DNA of 64,000 nucleotides from NCBI RefSeq assembly GCF_000835495.1, contig NW_015622541.1:2170001-2234000 (forward strand), in the 5' to 3' direction. A program made the translations under genes and the position numbers. This DNA comes from Cladophialophora immunda. Taxonomy: Eukaryota; Ascomycota; Eurotiomycetes; Chaetothyriales; Herpotrichiellaceae. Positions 44,838-56,025 of the stretch are shown here, piece by piece (the first letter of the stretch is position 1; the number at the start of each line of letters is the position of its first letter). A model generated the notes under the pieces. The model was not told the DNA's origin, searched no databases, and saw only the letters and a program-made list of their open reading frames with translations.

Positions 44838-45993
44838 TCACACACCGCCGTCCGCCATCTTCTCCTCGAACACTTTCGTTTTCTTCTCCACGTCTTCCAT
44901 CGCCGCCTTCATATCGACCAGCGCCGCAAACTTCCCGGCGCTCATAAATTCGGCCGCGGCGTTCGAGTACGGAAGTACTGGCCGAAAGTGGATTTCCCGA
45001 GCGCTGCACTCTGCGGCCTGGCCCGTCAGGGACTGGTCTTCAATGAATCCATTGACGGCTCTGACGATGGTTGAGACGGGCGTAATCATCTCCTGGGGGA
45101 ACGCGGCCAACAATGCCGTGTTTGCAAGAGGGGTCGGGACGAGCCCGGGGAGAATACAGTTGACCGTGATGGGTTCGCCCAGATCCTTCATTCGTTGCGC
45201 CAGAGATCGAGTGAATCCGACGACCTACCGATTGGAGGATTAGTTGCTCATCTCTGGCTTTCTTGGGAGAGGAGAGAAAGCCCCCAAATAAAGCTGACTT
45301 GCCCCTGTTTTAGCCGCGCCGTACAACGGGGCCATGGCCACGGGATATATGCCACCCTGACTCGACGTGAAAACGAGATTCCCTTTTCCGTTCGCATTTT
45401 TGCGGAAGTAATGCAGAGCGAGATAGGCGGCATATATCACGCCATATAGACAGATGTCGACGGCCAGGGTATCTGGTTTCGCAGGTGCGCCGTTTGCCAT
45501 TTCTTTGCCGGGCGCTGTGATGTCCATGCGGTCAAGGATTCCCTGAAAACAACGTTCTCACTTAGATGTCAAAAGAGAAGATCCCGCGCTGTTCGGGGAC
45601 GTACAGCATTGGCCAAAACTATGATCAAATAAAGCGAAAGTCAGTATCTGTAGCGGACGCCTCCGAAGGTCAATCCGGGCCGGTATATTACCAAGATCAA
45701 GTCTTCCCCATTGCGCCCACGTCTGAGAGAACGCCTCTGCCTGTTGATTGTAGTCGGCGACGTTGGCGCGGATGAAAAGGACCTGGGTTCCCAGCCTTTC
45801 CTCCGCAGAATGGCCCATTCTGGCATCGACGTCGACAATGGCAACGTTCCAACCCTTTTGCACTAGGTCTTCCACGACACCCAATCCCATTCCCGATGCT
45901 ATTGTGTCGTCTATCAGCAAGTTCCCAGGACGGGAATGGAAAACTTTACATACCCCCTCCTGTTACCAGCGCAACCTGGGCGCTTGAACCCAT
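44838..45993 (-). CDS. Short-chain dehydrogenase/reductase D
   Basis: 295 aa from exons 45993-45954, 45898-45692, 45618-45605, 45542-45303 and 45224-44838. Cofactor site VTGGASGMG, then GRLD-LVLANAG, where the 14-nt third exon supplies most of the conserved LANA. Active site has Ser (FTSSQGG) and YGAAK. Tail ILPGLVPTPL follows. Intron 4 starts GCAAGT (GC-AG); only that donor gives the conserved AAKTG-VVGFTRS join. Same architecture as SDR C (15-hydroxyprostaglandin-dehydrogenase-like) but with an intact active site. Confidence 0.83.
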
Positions 45994-46746
45994 GGATGGT
46001 TATGTGGCCAATAGTCGTCTCTGCGTTGTGTCTTTGCGGAGAAGGGCGAACTCTTCGTGTTCTTGCTGGACCCACACTATAATGGAAGTATCAGGTCTGC
46101 TGTAGTGTATAATGACGCTCGAGCACAATGGACCAGAAGGCAATTAATGTGTTGGGAAATCAAGTCTCCGACAGTTCTGTCAGTAGTTGCTCTTCCCTAC
46201 ATAGTCGAGAGCCATACACTCAAACTGTCGGATCTGATCCTGCACTGGGGTCCTTTTCCTACCCGGCTCGGTGGACAAATTTTCGCCCAGCAAGACCGGG
46301 CACTTAGCGTGCCTTTAGAGCGACCGTCCTCATTCATCCGGACTTTTGAACCCTACCCGTGGCGCAATGAGGGGAATGCGAGCGGCAGATGATCGATATG
46401 TTGCCCACGATATCTGTTACAGACGCTCTGTCCTCTGTTGTGTTTTGTCAAGGTCGACGTCTGGTAAGGTCGACGCCATTGTCTCCCTATCACGAAACAA
46501 TGGCTTCGGTAGTGGGATCCATATTTCTGCCCGCTGTGATCGCTGGCCTGGTAAATAAACCCAGCGGTGGGCTATTCAGATGCACAGTGGGCTAATCAAT
46601 CCACTCAGGTGTCTCACGCAGTATACAAGCGATATGAGCCTTCCGTAAAGTGAGTGGTCCAGTGCAGAGTTCCCGCGGGTACAGCAAGAGCTGAAGGTCG
46701 ACCAAGCGCCTTTCTACGCAACACAATTTTTCTTGCGGCCGCATTT
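45994..46746. other. Divergent intergenic region SDR D / P450 2
   Basis: 753 nt; ORFs present are short and featureless. Contains a tandem GGTCGACG (46451 and 46468). An open frame without ATG continues upstream of the P450 start to 46654. Confidence 0.5.
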
Positions 46747-48710
46747 ATGGCGTGGGCATTCTATACACAACGAGAGATCAAGATCGTGTCGATACTGGGG
46801 CGTACCGCTCTATTCAGTGTCCTGCAACTGTTGATCCTGTGGTACGTGATTGCAGCGGCGTGCTACTTGTGCTGTGCAACCCTGACCTCTCTTAGCCTGA
46901 GCATCTCGGTGTATCGTCTCTTTCTCCATCCTCTTAAGAGATTCCCTGGACCATGGCTGGCAAAGTTGACCAAACTAGAAGGCCTGTACCGTGCTTCTGA
47001 TGGTCTGTTTCATGACCACATGGTGAGAATGCATGAAAGGGTGGGGTTGTCCCTCAGGCTCACACTGTATCAACGGCTAAGCGATCTCGGTACAGTACGG
47101 TGACATTGTCAGGATTGGTCCGAATGAGCTCTCCTTCCGCAATGCCAGTGCCATCAAGCGTCTTCACGGAAAGATGAATAAAGGGCCTTACTTCGAAACC
47201 AAAGTCTATCAAGAAGGCCAAGGCACTTCTCTCAACTCCTTGGTGGACTACGACATTCATAAAACCCGCCGGAAAACTTGGGACCAAGCATTTAGCCAGA
47301 AGAGTCTCAAATCATTTGGACCGCTCTTCAATGGACTATTAGATAAGCTGTGCGATGCCATCGTCGGATTTGAAGGTACCGCACTTGTGTCATGCACATT
47401 TGGATGAAGTCTCGCTAATTACCACTAGGTCTGGAAATCAACTTCGCTGACTGGTGTGACTATTACGCCTTTGACGTGATGGGCGGCCTAGCCTTCAACA
47501 AAGATTTCGGGTTACTCACTGGAGGTGCGTTCCTTCCCCTCCCTTCCTGGTGCTCAATAATGACTCCTGTCGTTTTTGAAGAGGGGCCGAGGAACTACTC
47601 CAGCTTCATCAGGAGTGGGATCAAGATGTTCTACCTGGTGGCGAATATTCCCTGGATCTCGCCGCTGGTGTTTCTGTTCCCTATCCCAGAAGAACTGAGA
47701 AGGAATACAGCGAAGTTCACGGAACTAGGGTCAAAACAGTATGAGGAAAGAAGGGCTCAAGGAACAGAGCCCAATGACATATTTTCATTCCTAATTGCAG
47801 CCAAAGAAGCCTACGGGTCAGTTGTACTCCTGAGGGAGCATGAAGAGAATATTTAATTGACGACGAGACAGCTCCACCACCACAGAGGAAGATTTACGAG
47901 CTGACTCACCCATTCTTTTCATTGCTGGGAGTGATACGACGTCAACCAGTATGGCGTATGTATAAACCACTAAACTGTTATGGAGCTATGCTGACACGTC
48001 AAGCAGCTTTCTGTTCTATTTCCTAGCTCGCGATAAGAGAGTCTATGAGAAGCTGCAACGGGAAGTCGACGCAGCTTGGGATGGAAAGTCACCCCTGGAT
48101 GCCGGCATGATAGGTACAAATGCAGTGTCCTAACAAGCATGAATCTTTCCTTCTGACAATTGTCTGCAGGAGCTGAAACATGTCCATACTTGCACGGAGC
48201 TATTCAAGAAACACTCAGAATCGTCCCGCCAGCTCCTAACGGTATGCAACGAGCTGCTCCAAAGAATGGGCTCGCCATAGACGGAGTTTACATCCCCGGA
48301 GGTACACTTGTAAGTCTCACTCCTGGATATGCCGATAGTTGACACTTTTCTCGGCTTACAAGAGTAATTCATAGATCTCTGTCCATGCGTATTCTGCGCA
48401 GCACGATCCAAGACATTTTACAAATCCCCTGCAATTCGCGCCCGAGCGCTGGAATGACTTGGAGCGGAACCCTAAGTGGGCACACGTTCCCGTGGCGTTC
48501 ATCCCGTTCGGGCTGGGGAGTTTTGTTTGCATAGGACGTGGCCTCGCAATGCAAGAACTTCGACTTATTGCCGTCAGGCTCATTCGCATGTTTGATTTTG
48601 CGTTGGCCCCCGGTTTCGACCACGACAAGTTCTGGAGGGACCTGCGCAGCTGGCAGGCGATTTTCAAGCCCGAGCTTCCAATGATTTTTAAGAGGCGTCA
48701 AGCCGGATGA
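46747..48710 (+). CDS. Cytochrome P450 monooxygenase (2)
   Basis: 505 aa in nine exons: 46747-46841, 46896-47040, 47096-47375, 47429-47524, 47582-47816, 47872-47955, 48007-48113, 48170-48309 and 48375-48710. N-terminal membrane anchor, then YRLFLHPLKRFPGPW, RMHER-YGDIVRIGPNELSF, the I-helix FIAGSDTTSTS, K-helix ETLR, FAPERW and the haem loop FIPFGLGSFVCIGRG with the axial Cys. Intron 1 (54 nt) is in frame and lacks a stop, so retention is possible. The intron at 47041 uses GTGGGG; a GTGAGA donor 27 nt earlier is an alternative. Typical fungal class II P450; substrate unknown. Confidence 0.88.
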
Positions 48711-49448
48711 GAAGCATTTATCGGATTCAACATGGCACGCATTCATAGAGGAGAAGTAACCCTTGTTCATAAATTGTCACTGCTTTGACTTGTCGTATTG
48801 GTGTGGCCACACAAGCTAGAGTTATGTTTCCCCATCCGTGCACCTTGACGATAGATCACAATAACCCGTCCATTGCGGATTCAAGCAACAGCAAAGGCAC
48901 GATTTGATATCAGTTGCGATTGAAAGTTCTATGTAATGACCACGCGCTCGTCAAGGGAGTGAAGCACTGTCGTACGGCCAAGTGTCATCAAGTGGTTGTT
49001 TTGTGATCGCCAGTCGCGCGGTGGGACCCAAGTCCAGAACGATGGCAGCATATTGGACGCATCACTGAGGAGAAGAACCCGGCATCCCTTGCCCATCCCG
49101 TCAGAACCCGAGGCTATTTGCTCTAGACCGTGAACATACCTTGTGCCCCGGATGAGTGGTTCATCCGGTCGCAATAGGTTAGACCGTCGTCTATCCCGCT
49201 CTATCTAACTTAAAATAGTAACCCGCTAACTTAGTTCTCGTTTTCTGCGGGGTCGAATTCGGGGGCCGGGGTTCTTGGATTTCCAGACTGCTCCCTTCCG
49301 AAGCCTGGTTGGACGTGTGAAACTTCATCAGCTATATAGCAACCCTATTGCTGGGGATATTATAGATGGGAGACCAACTCTCCTTTTCCAAAGGAGTTCG
49401 CCAGCTGCTCTCCCATCTCTCATCCCAGCGCGATAGCATCTGTCCACG
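48711..49448. other. Promoter region of MFS exporter 1
   Basis: 738 nt; no gene. CTATATAG at 49332-49339 is a likely TATA element about 110 nt before the ATG. Confidence 0.5.
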
Positions 49449-51460
49449 ATGTCGGCAACCAACGAGAAAAGGGACGACTCAGTAACCACATCAACTGTCG
49501 CTTCTCAGGGGGACTCTCCGACCGCGGACCACGTGGATGATATCAATGTTGTCAAGAGCGTCCATGTAGACGGCACCGTCGACCTTTTGGATAGAAGGGC
49601 AATCGGCGGTGACCTCGACGAAATGCCCCGCGGGTATTTCCTGAGTGCGCATTTTCTAGGCACGGTTGCTGTAAACAGGTCCGACACCGCTTTCAATGGA
49701 GCCACGCTGACCACGTCCAGGGCGTCACACTGGGAAACATGTCTGCAAATCTGGGTTGGGTCATGCCCGCCAACACGCTGTACGCATGTCTATCGTTGAT
49801 ATTGCGGTGTTTGATGTTAATCGACTGTTTCAACCAGTGCCATTATGAACGCAGCTATCGGCCCTTCCCCGAATATCAACTGGGTCGCCACGGCCTGGAC
49901 TCTCTCCTATGGCCTTGGTGTCCTTCTCTACGGCCGTTTGACAGACATCTTCGGCCGTAAGTGGATCACAGTCGGCTTGAATTTGCTCTGCCTCATTGGA
50001 TGTGTCGTTGGAGGTACTGCACAAAAGGTTGAAGCCTTAATTGGAGCCAACATCTGTACCGGCCTGGCGGCTTCCGCACAGTTGTCCTCCCCTACGATCC
50101 TGGGCGAGATCGTTCCCAACCGCCAGCGAGGCCCCATCATTGCCTTCGTGTTCTTCTGCATGACTCCCTTCGCCGTCTTCGGTCCACTTATCGCCCGCCT
50201 TTTCGTTCTCCACACCTCGGCCGGATGGCGCTGGAGTTATTATCTCGGCATCATCATCTCTGGGCTTGCCACTCTCCTCTTGACGGTTTTCTACAAGCCA
50301 CCACGTTACGAACAGCTTCACGTCCACGGCAAATCGCCCTGGCAGCAGGCACGCGAGCTGGATTGGGGTGGTCTCTTTCTCTATACTGCCGGACTGGTTC
50401 TATTCCTAGTTGGCTTGTCCTGGGGCGGGCAGGTATATCCGTGGAAGAGCGTCAAGGTCATTTGTACCATCGTCGTCGGCGGCCTCACTTTGGTTGCATT
50501 GGGTTTCTACGGTAAGTTCAGCCTGAATTTCACACCTTGACCTCGCAAGATATTCAAACAAGTTACTGATGATTTGCAGAGCAATATGGGGTCAAGGGCC
50601 ACGGTGTCCTTATGCCCCCTCGACTCTTCAAGAACTTGGGGTTTGTCGCATTAACGATGACATCCGCCATCGGCGCCATGGTCTACTTTAGCATGACAGT
50701 CCTATGGCCAACCATCATTGGGGCGGTCTTTACCACGGATAGCATAGTGATTGGTTGGCAGTCGTGCGTGGTGGGAGGCGGCACTCTCCTCGGTCAGGTC
50801 ATGAGTGGTGTCTCTCTCACGCATGTTCCGAAGGTGAAATGGCAAGCAATCACAGCCTCAACCTGTGCTGCGGTGTTTTTCGCCTCTCTTGCCAGCATTA
50901 GCCCTCAAAGACATGCATCGACCATCGCCTTGGGGGTCTTGGCCTGTTTCAACGTCGGCTTCATCGATAACATTGGCTTTGCGGGTGTTTCGCTCCTGTT
51001 CGAGCCTCAGGATATCGGCCTGGCCTGTGGCGTTCTCGGGTCGATCCGGACGATCGGCGGCGCCGTTGCACAAGCCCTGTACAGTTCAATCATGTCGACA
51101 AAGGTTGCCTCCTACCTCCCTGCATACGTTGGTCCTGCAGTGCTGGAAGCGGGATTGCCAGAGTCATCGCTCGTGCCACTCCTCCAAGGCTTGGCCACAG
51201 GAAACCTGACTGGAGTGCCGGGACTCACTCCAGAGATCATTGCGACGGCAACAGAGGAGGCAAAACGAGCCTACGCCAACAGTTTTCGGATTGTCTTCTA
51301 TTCGACGATTCCTTTCGGTGTCATCTTGACTTGCTTCTCCTTCTTCGTTCCGAACATGGACAAATATCTACATCAGAACGTGGCGAGGAAATTGCAATTC
51401 TCCGCAGACAGGAAGGATTCCACAATTGAGGTTAGCAGGAAGCCTGAGACGTCGGTGTGA
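49449..51460 (+). CDS. MFS exporter, TRI12 / fungal efflux-pump type
   Basis: Proton-driven plasma-membrane exporter of toxic or secondary compounds. 611 aa from exons 49449-49670, 49721-49779, 49838-50511 and 50580-51460. A hydrophilic N-terminus of about 70 residues precedes about 14 membrane segments. Family motifs: GNMSANLGWVMPANTLAIM across intron 2, the loop GRLTDIFGRKW (MFS motif A), GEIVPNRQRGP, and WRWSYYLG. C-terminal tail is charged. Transports the product or substrate of the cluster by inference. Confidence 0.9.
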
Positions 51461-51835
51461 ACTAGGAACATTTTAGGAATTGGTTGATGTGTGTATATAG
51501 CGGCGACACAATAGTGCTGCTCTTTGGGAATGACGAAAACCAGACTGGTCGGGTTTTGTGTCGATTCTGAGCGCGCATATGGGTCGTATGTGTATTGTGA
51601 GACCCACAATGACATCTAGCCCCACCATGCACAGTATAATATTCCGCATCGGGCCTTTTCTATACGTTTCAAGCAGTAATCTCCATCACTTCATACACTT
51701 TCAAGGTCCTAATAATTCGTGTATTTACGGTTCAAAGTTATATAAATGGTAAATTGACGACTATTCGCGGCTAAGACTTGACTTGATAGAGCTGAGTCAA
51801 ATCGATGTGCTCCGTAAGAGCTCATACATCCTAGT
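51461..51835. other. Convergent 3' intergenic region
   Basis: 375 nt, A/T-rich; no gene. Confidence 0.5.
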
Positions 51836-52684
51836 CTATGCAACGAGGCCGCCGTCGCAGGTCAGAATTGTACCTGTAATGAATGATGCAGCGTCCGACA
51901 ACAAGAAAAGATAGCACTCTGCCAGCTCCGCCGGCTGCCCGATTCGACGCATCGGGGTTCTGTCCATGACAAATTTCATGACTGCGCCCGCCGCGACTTC
52001 GCCTTCGTTCGCGGTCCGTTCCAAGTCTCGCTGCATCCCTGTCCGGACAATCCCTGTTGAGAGGAGCGTCGTTATCGCAGGAACTTTTGAAGAGTGATAT
52101 CGAGATCGGACGTGAGGCCTCTTACCTGGTGCGACCGCATTTACCCGAATGCCCTCTGGAGCCCAGTCCAACGCCCAAGACTTCGTCAACCCGATAACAG
52201 CGAACTTCGACGCGTTATATGCTGCCGTACCTGGTCCCACACGTATGCCATTGGCACTGGCGGTACTGCACACGGCTCCAGATGAACCCTGCTTCTTGAA
52301 TTGGTGGTATGATTCAGTGGCACAATTCCAGACCCCCACAATGTTGACTGCTATCGTATGCTGAAGGCCTGCGTCGTCACCGATCGGCCCTTCTCGGTAA
52401 GCCACCCCTGCGTTCGGTACCATACAGTCGAGGCGACCAAAATGAGCGACGGTGGACTCGACCCATTGATGGACGGCGTCTCGCGAGGAGACGTCGACCA
52501 CCGTGTAGGTGCAATCTCTGCCGCTTTGAACTCTTTCCACCAAGTCCTCGGGGGAATCGCTTCTCAGATCTGCCACGGCAACCTTGGCGCCTACCTCCAG
52601 TAGTTTCTTGACTACGGCTAGTCCGATGCCTGACGCTCCTCCAGTCACCGCTACAACCTTCCCTTTCAAGGACCCGTCTGTCAT
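51836..52684 (-). CDS. Short-chain dehydrogenase/reductase E
   Basis: 258 aa from exons 52684-52126 and 52053-51836. Classical [14 protein letters not shown], Ser in STASANG, YNASK, VNAVAPG interrupted by the phase-1 intron, SFITG…CDGG. Paralogue of SDR B (first exon the same 559 nt, same intron site, shared VHQWVES, GRLD, VNIVGVW/VNIMGVW and LDWAP/VDWAP). The start MTDGSLKGK is preferred over an in-frame Met 37 codons upstream. Marks the right end of the main metabolic cluster. Confidence 0.88.
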   Translation of the reverse strand: MTDGSLKGKVVAVTGGASGIGLAVVKKLLEVGAKVAVADLRSDSPEDLVERVQSGRDCTYTVVDVSSRDAVHQWVESTVAHFGRLDCMVPNAGVAYREGPIGDDAGLQHTIAVNIVGVWNCATESYHQFKKQGSSGAVCSTASANGIRVGPGTAAYNASKFAVIGLTKSWALDWAPEGIRVNAVAPGKRPHVRSRYHSSKVPAITTLLSTGIVRTGMQRDLERTANEGEVAAGAVMKFVMDRTPMRRIGQPAELAECYLFLLSDAASFITGTILTCDGGLVA

Positions 52685-53631
52685 GACTTCCCAGAGTAGC
52701 ACAAAAGGGGGAGTTGAAACCTGGAACGAGGAGCAGAGAAATATGGTTGGAATGGCCTCAGTCTCTCGGATGGTTTGAGCAAGGTAGTGCTTCAAGAATT
52801 GAACGATTCTAATATCTTATGCGACGGGATTTACATAGCTGCCAACAAGCCACACAGTCCCAAATTATAGCATTAGATCTAGTGTCCTGCAGACACTCTG
52901 GGCGCCAGTTCTTGATCCGACATCCGATAGGCTCGGACAAAAATCCTCAGTTATGTACCGGCGAAAACTGGTTTAGTGTTCCCTCCCCGGATCTGTGTAG
53001 TTCTCAATGCAATGACTAATGGACTTCTGGCAAGCCTGAGAACCGAAAGTCTCGAGCCTCGAGTTTGTGGTTGGGCGATTATCGTTTTGTTAGGGCCAAT
53101 TGTGTCGACGAGATGCCTGAATTAATGCCATGTTCGTCTGCTCAAAGCGCGTTTGTCTGTTGCAGCAAGAGTAGACACGGAGAGATCATGAAAGTATCGT
53201 GCCTCCAGCCCTTGTTTGCAGTATATCTATGGACTTTGGGATTATCTACCTATCTATTCACCAGGGGGGCGACTTCGGGATGAGGACTCGGCAAGGCTGG
53301 CTATGACTTGTGTGGCCTCACAGGTTACACTCACTCTCCCACTCACCCTTAATCCTAGTCCTTCTTTTACGCCTTTCCCCCTTTTAACTATTTCCCCTAC
53401 TCCTCGCTCCATTAGCCAGAGATTTCCTTCCAATACGGAAAGCCCGTCTATTTCAGAGTATAGGATAATATCGCTAGTAATATCGCTAGGACAAAGGGAG
53501 GACATCCTTCTTTGGACAAATGGAAATTCCATTAGTTGTGGGGACCTACTTCTGAGATTTATTGATTTTCAGAGACACAATGTTGCGTCATGCTAGACGC
53601 GCTGTGCTCAGTTGGAGGAGTAAGTACTCTC
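52685..53631. other. Intergenic region SDR E / PHD protein
   Basis: 947 nt, no gene seen. Includes a pyrimidine-rich tract (53330-53420) and a short tandem repeat AATATCGCTAG x2 at about 53467-53490. Confidence 0.5.
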
Positions 53632-54873
53632 TCAATCGCCAAGTAACCGGCGAAGACTCGCCTTCAGAGCTTCCATCTCCTCCAGGCCAGCTTGATTGGA
53701 CGTCTGTTGATCCTGCATGCGCTGCTTCAGGACATTATTCTCTCCGGCCAGCAGTTCGTTGCTTTTTCTCAGCTCGGCAAGCTGCTGGTTTAGAGATCGG
53801 ATTTCGGCTTCCTTGCCAGCAAGGGCCACTCCGCTTGAGCGCTCAAGGGCCAGCCGACCTTCCAAAATCTGCCGCGCTTGCTCAGCGGCTCTGACCCGGT
53901 CCTGAAGTACAGCAATGTCTTGTTTCAGAGCAGCGGCGGACTCCAGTTCACGATATATAACTGTGAGCGCTTGATCCACTTCGTCAGGCATGGTTTGATA
54001 CCTAGACTTTGGCCTGCTCGATCTGGACGCGGCACTTGTTTGATTGAAAGTACTCTCAGTGATTATAGAGGGTCGAGGAGATGACACAAGGTGGTCTTCT
54101 CGTATATCATCCAATGCAACTTCCCGTCGTTGTCGGGCCGTGACAAGTGAGCCTGAGGAAGTCGTGGTTGATTGATTATAATCGTTTCCAAACCCTGGAA
54201 CGAATCGCATTCGGTTGGGGGCTGGGGTACACGCTTCAGGAGCAGAGCCTTCACAGATCCTCTGAGAGTCCTGGCTCGGCAGGACAAGATCAACGCGCAC
54301 GCGGTTTCCCTGCTGTGGCGCTGTCACCTGCTCTGACTGCTGGCGAATCTCTGCGGCGGCTACATCTCTTGCGTTTGAACTTAGCGGCGCCGGGCTGGTC
54401 TCGCGAGAAGAGGCCGGCGTTAGCGGTAAGATTTCCGGCGGAGGATGCACATTCCAACCGCGCTCGACACAAGTCGGGCAGTAGAATGCTGTTGTCGTAT
54501 CCTCTGGGGGTACTTCTTCGCCTAGGCAAGCCGAGTGATATGATCTCTTGCATGTTTTGCACCCCATAACATCACCCTCTTTCTTGCACTCGAAACAGAA
54601 AGTGACATTCGGGTCCCCAACTCAAAGTCAATGTGTCAGCATATCCCCGCTCTTGACTGTTCATCCAGAGTGGCACCTACTCCTCCAATGCCGACATCCA
54701 GGCACCATCTCCGATACCAGCTGTTTCTTGCCCTCTGCATCGCGCACAACCCACAGCTGAATTGCGCCAGGTCGGAAGGGCGCATCGGGAGGAGGCACGA
54801 TCGGCACCACCTTGGACGGCCGTCTCGCAGGAGGGGATTCTGGCAGACTGGCTACCTGCTCGACGTGGGACAT
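53632..54873 (-). CDS. PHD-finger and coiled-coil protein
   Basis: 393 aa from exons 54873-54681 and 54620-53632. The splice produces IGDPNVTFCFECKKEGDVMG, which opens a PHD-type zinc finger: CFEC, CKTC, YHSAC, CPTC (C4-H-C3 order) at about residues 73-120. A long low-complexity Ser/Pro/Thr region follows. The C-terminal 95 residues are heptad-rich (AVLQDRVRAAEQA, EAEIRSLNQQLAELRKSNELL) and should form a coiled coil. PHD fingers usually read histone H3 tails. No catalytic domain visible. Function unknown; chromatin-associated by inference. Confidence 0.78.
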
Positions 54874-56025
54874 TCGTGCATCTGACTGCTGAAGTTAGCA
54901 GGGAATCCTTCGCGTCATTGTTCAGTGCTCAGACAACCCTGCTTTCTCCGTCTGGTTGGGCTGTGGTGGTTTCTGTCGCGTCAAGCTTCCTGCGCTTTGC
55001 ACTGTGTCGACGTTTACCACTGCTTTCGGGGAGCATGGCCGTGCGCGTCTATAACCAGGAGATCACGGCAGGGACGATCGGAGAAACCGAGTATGGGCTG
55101 GGGGAACAGTCGTAACTGCGGATGTCCAAGTTTCGACTGAACGTTACCAGGATTTATGAATAGCCGGTAAGTCGAATGTTTCCCGCAAAACTGTGATTTG
55201 TCAGCTTCCATTTTCTGCCGAGGCTTTTCTCCTTTACATCAACAGCCTCGTCAAACTGAATCTACTCCAACCTGATGATAGGCGCATTTACCACCGTCTA
55301 CTGGAATATTGTCGTCGTCTTCTGTTGGATATCTAGAACTGCAATTCTGACACTGTTCCACCACGACCCTGATTTCTCAGAGGGAACGGGGCCGACCCCT
55401 CGACTCGAGCAAACGTCGAAAGCGCTACTTCCTCAAGATCAACCTACAGCTAACTGAGATGGAAAGGGATTGCGGCACATCTTCAGGTATCATTGCTGAT
55501 ATTGGGAGCCTGACCAAATGATATCAAAGACGAGGGTTGCGTGCACCGACTGGGAACACCGAGACTCACAAGCTGACAAATCAGTAAAGAAGTCGGGTCT
55601 GACTCCGTTCGTGCAGTAGTCGCTGTAGTCTGCTCGGAGCTGTCTATGCTAAGATTGATACGGGCAATGATTTGAAGGGTCCTGTTGAGTCATGGAGCTA
55701 TCACCCGAAAGATGGTGGTACTGCGCATAATTGGCCAGGGAAATTAGGTCGCTTCACCAAGTACAAAGTCACCCCGTCGGGCATAAGAAGCTGCAAAAAC
55801 GCTTCAATCACCACGTCTCCAATAGCTGCCTCGGTAACTTTAGACTTGCTGACATACTAATCATCTGAAGCGGAGTTGAATCTTCTTTCGCCCACTCACG
55901 CGGAGAATAAGTTGAGCGCACCAACGTAGGTCTGCGCAAAGACCTAGACTCTTGCATACATATCACCCCCATTCAACACCTTTGGATCTTCTATAAACCC
56001 CTACCCCCTTTTTATTCTGACCAAG
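54874..56025. other. 1.15-kb intergenic region
   Basis: No supported gene; short ORFs at 54925-55460 show no family features. A possible TATA element (CTATAAAC) lies near 55990, about 35 nt before the next start. Confidence 0.5.
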
